From the NCBI RefSeq assembly GCF_030324495.1, contig NZ_JACAGN010000004.1, positions 1 to 64,000 on the forward strand: a stretch of 64,000 bases of DNA. The letters run 5' to 3'. Under the pieces are notes generated by a model that was given only the letters and a program-made list of their open reading frames with translations, did no database searches and was not told the DNA's origin. The DNA is from Myroides sp. 1354 (GTDB lineage Bacteria; Bacteroidota; Bacteroidia; Flavobacteriales; Flavobacteriaceae). This document shows, in pieces, positions 55,450 to 62,677 of the stretch; the stretch's first letter is position 1, and every line of letters begins with the position of its first letter. A program made the translations under genes and the position numbers.

Positions 55450-56868
55450 ATGTTCAAGCGTTTGCTATTGCTTTTTTGTTTTTTAGGAGGTTTTCTGACT
55501 ATACAAGCACAGAATCGAGTAGAGCAGGTGATGGAAATCTTCATGGAAGATTACAATACCAGCAATTACGATCAATTTTATCATCGTTTTTCTGAGTCCC
55601 TTCAAAGTAGGGTTCCTTTTAATACAGTAGAAGCTTTTTTTGATGAGATGAAACAAAACTTAGGGTCGATTATCAATATCGAATACTATGGATTGAATGA
55701 CGATCAAACTCCGCTATTTAAAACACAATTTGAAAAAGATACCGCTATTGTCAATTTCGCCTTTGATGAAGAGTCGAATATTGTTGGTTTTCGCATTTTA
55801 GATTATGTCAATCAAGATGATTTACGCCAAGGATTAATTGAGAAATCACTGGAGGATATCATTTTAGATAATGCCAATCATTTACCTGAACAAGGAGAAA
55901 TAGCCTTGGCTATTATTAAAGGAGATCAAGTGCATTATTATGGATTGAAGAAGAAGTCTAAATTGATTCGCGATGTCGATAACAAAAGAGGATTATTTGC
56001 CTTGGGAACCTTTACTTCCATCTTCACCAATACGATTTTAGCACAAGCAGATGTAGAAGGCAAAGTAAAGTTGTGGGAAGACATCAACGCATACTATCCA
56101 CAGCCATTTAAAGATACGCTGTCCTTTTCTTTTTCTTCTTTAGCCAATGGAAGCGCCATGTTGCCCTTCTTTCCCAAAATCACCTTGGTAGGAGAGGATT
56201 TGGTAACCAATAAAAAGAAGAGAAAAGAACAAGAAACCAGTATAGGTAATCCGTCGATTGCAAATTATTTAGCCCAAGATATCGAATTAGATACCCTCAA
56301 AGTACGAGGTCGTTTCTCTATCTTTGGTAGTAGTGTTTTAGGAGATGCTTTGGCTCGTGTATACCATAAACCTTATACAGACTTGTTTAAAACGCATATC
56401 GTAGACCAATATAACTTACCATCCACCCAGTTGATTAAATCGAGAAGGACTAAGACAGTGGAATCCATTGGCAAGGTTGATTTAGGATTAGACAATAAAG
56501 CGAGTTATATGGATATCTTCTTGCCTTCCACGCAAGGATATTCCACGATAGAAGACTTGTCTACCTATATTCAGGCCTATTTTGATCCCAAAAATAAAGA
56601 ATTAGCCCTGATGCAGAAGCCAACCTATATGATTACTCCAGATGATTGGATTAGTTTAGGATGGCGATTAAACTTCTTTGGAGATAAGGAATCTCTCTAT
56701 TTTCATCGAGGTATAGATGTGGCTTATTCCAATTTTGTCAGTTTTAGTCCAGAGCGAAAAGAAGGCGTTATCGTATTAGCCAATAGCTCAATGGACGATA
56801 TGGTTCAATTGGTTGAGAATTTGAGCTTTCAAATTTGGTCCAAACTGGTCTTAGAAGATAAAGAATAG
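55450..56868 (+). CDS. Secreted beta-lactamase-fold protein lacking the catalytic residues, with DUF3887-like N-domain
   Basis: A 472-residue exported protein: signal peptide (1-20, ending TIQA), an N-terminal DUF3887/NTF2-like domain (about 22-120) and a C-terminal half with the layout of class C serine hydrolases. The serine motif, normally GS-x-SK-x-FT, reads GTFTSIFT (186-193), so Ser and Lys are replaced by Thr187 and Ser190. The YxN motif reads FSI (289-291). Only the later FHRG and GVIVLANS resemble the usual HxG strand region. It is probably a non-catalytic binding protein. A terminator follows. Confidence 0.8.
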   Translation: MFKRLLLLFCFLGGFLTIQAQNRVEQVMEIFMEDYNTSNYDQFYHRFSESLQSRVPFNTVEAFFDEMKQNLGSIINIEYYGLNDDQTPLFKTQFEKDTAIVNFAFDEESNIVGFRILDYVNQDDLRQGLIEKSLEDIILDNANHLPEQGEIALAIIKGDQVHYYGLKKKSKLIRDVDNKRGLFALGTFTSIFTNTILAQADVEGKVKLWEDINAYYPQPFKDTLSFSFSSLANGSAMLPFFPKITLVGEDLVTNKKKRKEQETSIGNPSIANYLAQDIELDTLKVRGRFSIFGSSVLGDALARVYHKPYTDLFKTHIVDQYNLPSTQLIKSRRTKTVESIGKVDLGLDNKASYMDIFLPSTQGYSTIEDLSTYIQAYFDPKNKELALMQKPTYMITPDDWISLGWRLNFFGDKESLYFHRGIDVAYSNFVSFSPERKEGVIVLANSSMDDMVQLVENLSFQIWSKLVLEDKE

Positions 56869-56872
56869 AAGA

Positions 56873-56901
56873 AAAGGATGGCGAGTAGTCATCCTTTTTT
56901 T
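56873..56901 (+). terminator. Terminator of the hydrolase-like gene
   Basis: AAAGGATG and CATCCTTT form the stem with a GCGAGTAGT loop, followed by six T residues. Confidence 0.83.
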
Positions 56902-57069
56902 GTGGATTAATTACATCGTATAAATGATTGAAAATAAAGATATAGTTTGCAATAGCATAAAGTAAAGAGAAAAGAAGACTGATTTTTGCTTGGTATACAA
57001 ATAATTATATATTTTCGTTAACTTTTTATTAGTATTTATTTTGCTATTTTTAACTTTATTGAAACCAAT

Positions 57070-57876
57070 ATGATGTTTAAAAAACTACTTATGCTATCAG
57101 CATTAGCCTTATTGCCCTATACCTTAGTGGCACAAGAAGAACACGATGAATATGAATTGCGTGGAAACGAAAAAATGGGGTGGATTATCAACAAAGAAGG
57201 AAAGAAAATCGAAGGGGTTGTCAAATTAGTCGGAACAGATCAAACCCCTTGGGAAAATCAATTAAAAGTAAAGTTTATTGCTTTTGATGAGATTAACAAA
57301 GAGAAGAAAAGACAAAAATTTAAAACACTAAAAACAGATGAGTTAAAGGGGTATGCCGCTTATGATGGAGAGGTGTTGCGCGAATTTGAATTGATAAAAT
57401 ATAAAAATATTCGAGAATCTTCTGCTTCAGATGGAAGTGGAGTTTCTGGAAAGATTAAGTTGATTAAAAACTTATCAACTTCCGAGTATATGGTGGAAGT
57501 AGTTGTACCTGGTGCAGTTAAAGTTTATCGTTTATATGGATTGCCTTCTTCTGTTGCTATTGGCAATGCTGAAGTGAGAGAAAGAGAGCAAGATATTAAG
57601 TATATTATCGAATCGCCAACTATTTTGGTTGTAAAAAATGGTGGAAAAATTGAAGAGTTAAATAGCAGCGATTTTAAGAAGCTAACAGAAGATTGTTCTT
57701 ATGTACGCACAAAAATGCTAAATAACGAATACGCTAGTTATAATCCAGAAAAAGAAGAAAAGAAGAAATCTAAATTAGGCGCTTTGCTGAAGAATGAGTT
57801 CGAGTTAAACGGAGCTAAGATTCAACGTATGGCTTTAGAAATTCTACCAGACTACAATGAAAATTGTGGCAAATAA
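57070..57876 (+). CDS. Unknown secreted protein
   Basis: A 268-residue protein with a signal peptide (about 1-21, ending TLVAQ). The mature part is charged with no membrane helix, contains MGWIINKEGKKIEGVV and a cysteine in TEDCSYV, and ends NENCGK. I do not recognise a family. The adjacent gene is also an unknown secreted protein, and a terminator separates the two. Nothing suggests a specific function. Confidence 0.65.
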   Translation: MMFKKLLMLSALALLPYTLVAQEEHDEYELRGNEKMGWIINKEGKKIEGVVKLVGTDQTPWENQLKVKFIAFDEINKEKKRQKFKTLKTDELKGYAAYDGEVLREFELIKYKNIRESSASDGSGVSGKIKLIKNLSTSEYMVEVVVPGAVKVYRLYGLPSSVAIGNAEVREREQDIKYIIESPTILVVKNGGKIEELNSSDFKKLTEDCSYVRTKMLNNEYASYNPEKEEKKKSKLGALLKNEFELNGAKIQRMALEILPDYNENCGK

Positions 57877-57888
57877 GAAAACAAAAAA

Positions 57889-57926
57889 GAAAACGCGATG
57901 ATTTTTATTTCATCGCGTTTTTATTT
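57889..57926 (+). terminator. Terminator after the unknown secreted protein gene
   Basis: AAAACGCGATGA and TCATCGCGTTTT form the stem, followed by a T-run broken by an A. Confidence 0.87.
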
Positions 57927-57974
57927 CTAAAAGTATTATTTTTAAAAAAAGAACAAGTTTTATTATCAAGTAAA

Positions 57975-58832
57975 ATGAAAATAACCTTTTCCCTTATTCC
58001 CATTCTTTTTCTTTTCTTATTTATAGGAATAATGCCTCGCAGTTATGCTCAAACACCAAAAGAAATTGAACTTCCTTTAGCTTTTGCACGATTCATAGGA
58101 ATCAAGGTTTGTGATTCCTACACAATAAGCTATTTTATTAAGGAAGATATAGAGGGTAAACCCGTGTACAATAATGGTATATTGGTGAAAAAGGCAGATA
58201 AGAATAAAACTTTTTTGAATATGCGGACTTATCCACTATTTGATATAAAATTAGATAATGATACTTTAATGATAGAACGTATTTCTAAGATTGATTCTAT
58301 TTATAAAAAGAAAGGTACTGAAGTAGTTATAAATATTAATGAATCTACTAGTGAAAATGGTTATACTATTTATCCTAAATGGAAAAATTATAGTATTAGA
58401 GATACAATTTGGAATAAAACTATACACAAGTCTGTACAAGGTGTGTCTACTAAAAATGAGAAAAAAGGTCAAATTATAGAGGATGATGTCATAGTTACTA
58501 GATATACTTATGATGTTAATCAGGATTTAATAAAACAAGATACAATAGCGTTTAAAAGTCCTTTCATCAAATCATACTTTGGTGAAGATGTAAAAGTAAA
58601 TACGTATTCCAATAATACTATTTCTTTTAGCTATCGTTTAAAAAGAGATGAAACAGATGTAGAAACAACATATCTTGTATCGTGTACTTTAGATCGTAAT
58701 AGTAATTTACAGTCATTTACTATATTTCGTTATCATGTAAGTAGGAGTACAATTTATGAAGATAGTATTTTTAAAATTTTTCATACAGAAGATTATCAAT
58801 TTGTAGGTAATGCTGTTTTTTTATGTAATTAG
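57975..58832 (+). CDS. Unknown secreted protein, AT-rich
   Basis: A 285-residue protein with a signal peptide (about 5-22, ending SYAQ). The ATG at 57975 is used because the longer frame from 57864 has no signal and crosses the terminator. The mature part is beta-rich with several lysine-rich turns and no known family. Codon use is more AT-rich than in neighbours from about residue 60, which could mean recent acquisition. REP-like repeats lie just downstream. Confidence 0.6.
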   Translation: MKITFSLIPILFLFLFIGIMPRSYAQTPKEIELPLAFARFIGIKVCDSYTISYFIKEDIEGKPVYNNGILVKKADKNKTFLNMRTYPLFDIKLDNDTLMIERISKIDSIYKKKGTEVVININESTSENGYTIYPKWKNYSIRDTIWNKTIHKSVQGVSTKNEKKGQIIEDDVIVTRYTYDVNQDLIKQDTIAFKSPFIKSYFGEDVKVNTYSNNTISFSYRLKRDETDVETTYLVSCTLDRNSNLQSFTIFRYHVSRSTIYEDSIFKIFHTEDYQFVGNAVFLCN

Positions 58833-58851
58833 AGTATGAGTTTGTATTTAA

Positions 58852-59007
58852 CTCCAATCTTGCGAATTTAATAGTGATTATTTCAGTTGATACTTCGAGT
58901 GTAATCCATGGTTAGAATACGTTTACTGTAAATATTAAGTTGAACGAGAGTAAAGCACGGATTGCACTCGAGGCTTTAGCCGAATTGAGTGAAGTTAAAT
59001 TCGCGCC
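58852..59007. repeat. REP-like palindromic pair upstream of the Fic gene
   Basis: An inverted copy (58852-58910) and a forward copy (58955-59007) of the same unit, 44 bases apart, each about 55 bases. The forward copy has GCACGGATTGCACTCGAGGC and ends AAATTCGCGCC. The two face each other like bacterial interspersed mosaic elements. Confidence 0.75.
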
Positions 59008-59091
59008 TCCGTTTCTTCCTAATTTGATATGATTAGGTATCACGGATGAATTAAATGTTTAACTTTGTGATAGTATCAAATGATAGTATCA

Positions 59092-60045
59092 ATGAAGCCA
59101 CCTTATGAAATAACAGCAACAATCTTAAAGTATATTTCTTCCATTTCAGAAAAAATTGGAGCAGTTAATGCAAAGTATATCATCAAAACAAATCCAACGT
59201 TAAGAAAAGAAAACCAAATTAAAACGATTCATTCTTCTCTTCGCATTGAAGGGAATACCCTAACCGAAGAACAAATAACTGCTATATTAGAAAATAAAAG
59301 AGTGGTTGGTCCAGAAAAAGATATTTTGGAAGTTTTAAATGCGTTGGAGGTCTATAAGAATGTAAACAACTTAAATCCCCAAAAAGAAAGCGATTTTTTA
59401 AAAGCACATCAATTGCCTTTAAAAAAACTAATCGATAAACCTGGAAAATACAGAAATCAAGGAGTTGGAATTGTAAAAGGTTCAAAAGTGGAGCACATTG
59501 CTCCGCCATTTGAGCGGGTGCCGTTTCTAATGCAAGATTTATTTGAGTATTTGAAGGATCAAACTGAATTAACACTAATTAAAAGTTGTGTGTTCCATTA
59601 TGAGATGGAATTTATTCATCCTTTTTTGGATGGCAATGGAAGAATGGGGCGATTATGGCAAACACTAATTCTTATGCAAGAGTATGCTGTTTTTGAATTT
59701 TTGCCTTTTGAGACTTTGATCTCAAAAAATCAAGAGGCCTATTACAGAGCATTATCTCTATCAGATAAGGAAGGTCAATCAACTGCGTTTATTGAGTATA
59801 TGTTGAGCATTATTGATCATTCGCTAGCGGAACTATTAGATAATTCAGCTAAGAAACTAACAGAAACAGATCGAATTACATTGTTTCTAGAAAGTAACAA
59901 GAATGAATTTATGCGAAAAGATTATTTAAACTTTTTTAAGGATATCTCTTCAGCAACGGCAAGTCGAGATTTAAAAAAAGCTGTTGAAGATAAATTACTC
60001 ACAAAAGAGGGAGATAAAAAGATAACAACCTATAAAAAACGATAA
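59092..60045 (+). CDS. Fic family protein, class II (N-terminal inhibitory helix)
   Basis: Fic proteins transfer AMP from ATP to target protein side chains. This 317-residue protein has the core HPFLDGNGR (176-184 from the 59092 start; His176 and the GNGR anion loop) followed by MGRLW, and an inhibitory helix motif SLRIEG (49-54, S-x-x-x-E-G pattern) before the core, as in self-inhibited class II Fic. A C-terminal winged-helix-like part (SATASRDLKKAVEDK) is typical of this type. The ATG at 59080 is possible but the family starts MKPPYEIT. A 12-base duplication of TGATAGTATCAA covers the start region. REP-like repeats flank the gene on both sides. Confidence 0.9.
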   Translation: MKPPYEITATILKYISSISEKIGAVNAKYIIKTNPTLRKENQIKTIHSSLRIEGNTLTEEQITAILENKRVVGPEKDILEVLNALEVYKNVNNLNPQKESDFLKAHQLPLKKLIDKPGKYRNQGVGIVKGSKVEHIAPPFERVPFLMQDLFEYLKDQTELTLIKSCVFHYEMEFIHPFLDGNGRMGRLWQTLILMQEYAVFEFLPFETLISKNQEAYYRALSLSDKEGQSTAFIEYMLSIIDHSLAELLDNSAKKLTETDRITLFLESNKNEFMRKDYLNFFKDISSATASRDLKKAVEDKLLTKEGDKKITTYKKR

Positions 60046-60399
60046 GGCGGTGTACCTTTAAAAAAGAAGGGAGGGAATATTACTCTAAATCTTGCGAATC
60101 TGATTTAGTTTTATTCGGTTGAAGCCTCGAGTGCAATCCGTGCGTTAGATTTTTAGATTTAACAAGTATAAAGGCGTGGATTGTAAATCCGCGCCATCGA
60201 ATTAAAACAAAAACTGATTATATTCTTTTTTTTTATTTCTATTTTAATAAAAATAATCAAAAATCAAATTTTAATTAGGTTGTTTTGGTGGTTATGGTTA
60301 AGTTTGAGTAGAAGGTTGTTCGCGAATTTTACTTTTGTTTTAAGGTCTAATTTAACAAGAACCTAGAATATGTAATTTGTTTAAAATCCGCTGATAAGA
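60046..60399. other. Gap with a degraded REP-like pair
   Basis: Holds an inverted REP-like copy (about 60087-60143) and a short palindrome (60173-60195) described separately. The rest (60196-60399) is AT-rich with no gene seen. Confidence 0.5.
60087..60195. repeat. REP-like repeat pair downstream of the Fic gene
   Basis: 60087-60143 matches the inverted copy at 58852-58910 (same AATCTTGCGAAT start) and ends GCCTCGAGTGCAATCCGTGC. The second element at 60173-60195, GGCGTGGATT then AATCCGCGCC, is a short palindrome. It can be explained as a full forward unit that lost its middle part. Confidence 0.7.
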
Positions 60400-61821
60400 A
60401 TGAAAGGGTATTGTATCGCTTGTTTGCTTCTACTGTTTCATGTTTGTAGTATCTCTTGGGGACAAGTACCTCCTTATCAGCATACGAAAACATTGTTATT
60501 GCGTGAACGATTAAAAACGAATTATTACCAGAAGAGTCCTATTAGAACAGAAGAATGGATGAGATCCTATAAACGGGAAGATATACCAATGTTTACCCTA
60601 TTTGCTTATGATTCTATTTCTGATTTTGATATGGAAAGTAAATTACAGCGTTTTTATTATAGAAAATACTGCAGTTTTACAGCTCCAAAAGGAGTAAGAA
60701 AAATAACCTATTATCTAGGAAATAGCTGGATTGACTCGATCCAAGAGAGCACACATGTGTTTTTTTTTAATCGTAAAACTCAACGTTTAGAAAAAGAAAT
60801 TCAATACGATAAAAATGATTTTAATTTACAATCCTACGATCAAGTAAAAAAGAGAGAATACAAGTATCAATACGAAGAAACGAAGGAAGAAATTACGGTT
60901 ACAAAGTTTGAAAACACCAAAAATGGTTTACTATTTCTTAGTCAATATGTTTACTCCAAGGATAAAAGTAGATTATTAAGAAATAAATTTAAAACCCTTG
61001 ATTATCAGTTAGATTTGTTACGACAGCATATTGATACAACTGTTTTGAATAAGAATGTAGAATTTAAGTATGATGAGTACAATAAACTCAGAGAGATTGT
61101 TTATCAAGGGAGTATTGATTATGAATCTGGATTTAATTTTAAAAAGGAGAATTTTACTTGGGATTTTAGCACATATGATGATTACACACATGGATGGTCT
61201 AAGAAGGAGAATTGGCTTTCTTTTATGAATAATGATGAAGAAGAAGGAGAATCTATTTTGTTTCCTACAAATCTTGATTTAAAATTTATTAATGGTTATA
61301 GTTTTTCATACGAGGACAAGGGAAATAAAGAAATATTGAATCCTGCTGAACAAAGTCTGACGGTGCGTATGCAACACTCGAGTAATATTTATAATTCTTT
61401 TATACAAGAGATAGATAAGTATCAAAATACGAAAAGTAGTCAGTATTACTTAGATCATAAGATTTTACTATTTGATGAATCTATTCATCTTAGTAATGCT
61501 TATATGGTCAGCAATTATCATTTAAGTTTCTCTAATCAACCCATGTGGAATATTACAGATAATACTCCAATGGAATATGTTTTCCTAACGAAAAGAGAAC
61601 TAAAAAATCAATATAGTTTGCTTTATATTCAAAAAAACATACCATTAATGCCTCCGCTTGTACATAATTGGTTTTGGAATAAGGATTATTTTTCGACATT
61701 TAAGGCTTGGCAAGACTTGAAGAATGAAGAATATATAGTAGAGCTAAAATCAAAAAAAGGATTGAATGAAATTTACTTAATTCACAATAATGTAAAACGT
61801 CCTTTAATAACAATTAATTAA
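60400..61821 (+). CDS. Unknown secreted protein, 473 residues
   Basis: A 473-residue protein with a signal peptide (about 1-21, ending SISWGQ). The mature part is rich in Tyr, Lys and Asp (RREYKYQYEETKEE-like runs), probably beta-rich, with no recognised motif. It lies between the Fic-REP segment and the RAYT remnant. Low GC and unusual composition fit accessory DNA. Function unknown. Confidence 0.6.
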   Translation: MKGYCIACLLLLFHVCSISWGQVPPYQHTKTLLLRERLKTNYYQKSPIRTEEWMRSYKREDIPMFTLFAYDSISDFDMESKLQRFYYRKYCSFTAPKGVRKITYYLGNSWIDSIQESTHVFFFNRKTQRLEKEIQYDKNDFNLQSYDQVKKREYKYQYEETKEEITVTKFENTKNGLLFLSQYVYSKDKSRLLRNKFKTLDYQLDLLRQHIDTTVLNKNVEFKYDEYNKLREIVYQGSIDYESGFNFKKENFTWDFSTYDDYTHGWSKKENWLSFMNNDEEEGESILFPTNLDLKFINGYSFSYEDKGNKEILNPAEQSLTVRMQHSSNIYNSFIQEIDKYQNTKSSQYYLDHKILLFDESIHLSNAYMVSNYHLSFSNQPMWNITDNTPMEYVFLTKRELKNQYSLLYIQKNIPLMPPLVHNWFWNKDYFSTFKAWQDLKNEEYIVELKSKKGLNEIYLIHNNVKRPLITIN

Positions 61822-61830
61822 AATTTTAGT

Positions 61831-61992
61831 ATGTCATTTAATTCTTTTATAAAAGAGAAGATAAATTATATTCATCAAAATCCTGTAAAAGAAAAAGTTG
61901 TTTTAAAAGCAGAAGATTATTATTTCAGTTCGGCTCGTAATTACGCAGGTTTAGAATATGAAATTGAAGTTGAGCTCTTGTTTATGAGATAG
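61831..61992 (+). pseudogene. C-terminal remnant of a REP-associated tyrosine transposase (RAYT)
   Basis: A 53-codon open frame with an ATG at 61831. YIHQNPVKEKVV and AEDYYFSSARNYAG match the C-terminal end of Y1/RAYT transposases, which usually have YIHxNPVxxGxV and EDYxxSSAxxY. The catalytic HUH and Tyr region is missing, so it is a truncated copy and cannot be active. The end lies just before the REP-like unit at 61998, and 99 bases of it are copied again at 62058-62156. The remnant links this repeat family to RAYT-driven spread. Confidence 0.75.
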
Positions 61993-62221
61993 ATGAAGGC
62001 ACGGATTGCACTCGAGGCATCGGCCGAATTGAACGTAGTTAAATCCGCGCCATCGGTAAAGTTGTTTTAAAAGCAGAAGATTATTATTTCAGTTCGGCTC
62101 GTAATTACGCAGGTTTAGAATATGAAATCGAAGTTGAGCTATTGTTTATGGGATAGATGAAGGCACGGATTGCACTCGAGGCATCGGCCGAATTGAACGT
62201 AGTTAAATCCGCGCCATCGGT
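61894..62221. repeat. 164-bp tandem duplication of RAYT end plus REP-like unit
   Basis: Copy 1 is 61894-62057 and copy 2 is 62058-62221. They differ at about three positions (ATT/ATC, CTC/CTA, GAG/GGG). Each copy carries part of the RAYT remnant and one complete REP-like unit (61998-62051 and 62162-62215). Confidence 0.9.
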
Positions 62222-62231
62222 TTCAGTTAAT

Positions 62232-62251
62232 GCCTCAAGTGCAATCCGTGC
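62232..62251. repeat. Inverted partial REP-like unit
   Basis: GCCTCAAGTGCAATCCGTGC is the reverse complement of the start of the forward unit (one mismatch). With the forward copy at 62162-62215 it can form a palindromic pair. Confidence 0.7.
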
Positions 62252-62265
62252 TATCGAGATAAAGA

Positions 62266-62309
62266 AAAACAAAGCGGATGTCTTTTTTAAGACATCCGCT
62301 TTGTTTTTT
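62266..62309. terminator. Bidirectional terminator after the THX gene
   Basis: AAACAAAGCGGATGTC and GACATCCGCTTTGTTT form a 16-bp stem with a TTTTTTAA-like loop and T- or A-runs on both sides. It ends the minus-strand THX transcript. Confidence 0.85.
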
Positions 62310-62316
62310 CTATTCA

Positions 62317-62421
62317 TTATCCTTTAGAAGAAGTAGGTTTACTAACCTTTCTCGGTCTTTTTCGTCCATATGATTTATTTACAATCTTTCCTCTTCTTGT
62401 TTTTAAATCTCCTTTTCCCAT
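62317..62421 (-). CDS. 30S ribosomal protein THX
   Basis: A 34-residue, strongly basic protein reading MGKGDLKTRRGKIVNKSYG followed by RKRPRK, which matches THX (Thx/bTHX), a small subunit protein first described in Thermus and common in Bacteroidota. It binds 16S rRNA in the head of the small subunit. It is too short for most ORF callers. The ATG is at 62419-62421 and the stop at 62317-62319. Confidence 0.9.
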   Translation of the reverse strand: MGKGDLKTRRGKIVNKSYGRKRPRKVSKPTSSKG

Positions 62422-62677
62422 AATAAAAAATTAAAGTTTAACATTCGATTCTCCAAGATACGAATTATAATCCAAAGGATAAGTTTTAAGAAGCTAAAAG
62501 TATAAGAATCAGTTGTTTTGTTTCTTTTTGTCAGTGTAACGTGCAAAATAGAAGTAGGAGTAAAGAAGGAAATGACTTCCTAGGAAAAGGAGGTGAAAAT
62601 TTAGTGGCAAAATGTTGTGCAAATTAGTTTGTAGAGTTGCTATTTAAGCCTTATTTTAGTGCCCTTTAAAACCAATT
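62422..62677. other. Gap between THX and the E1 gene
   Basis: No gene seen; both genes start in this gap (divergent), so their promoters lie here. No full TTG/TAnnTTTG match was chosen. Confidence 0.4.

Noticed and set aside
58266..58472. Minus-strand ORF inside the unknown AT-rich gene
   Set aside because: It is opposite a longer frame with a signal peptide and has low-complexity composition.
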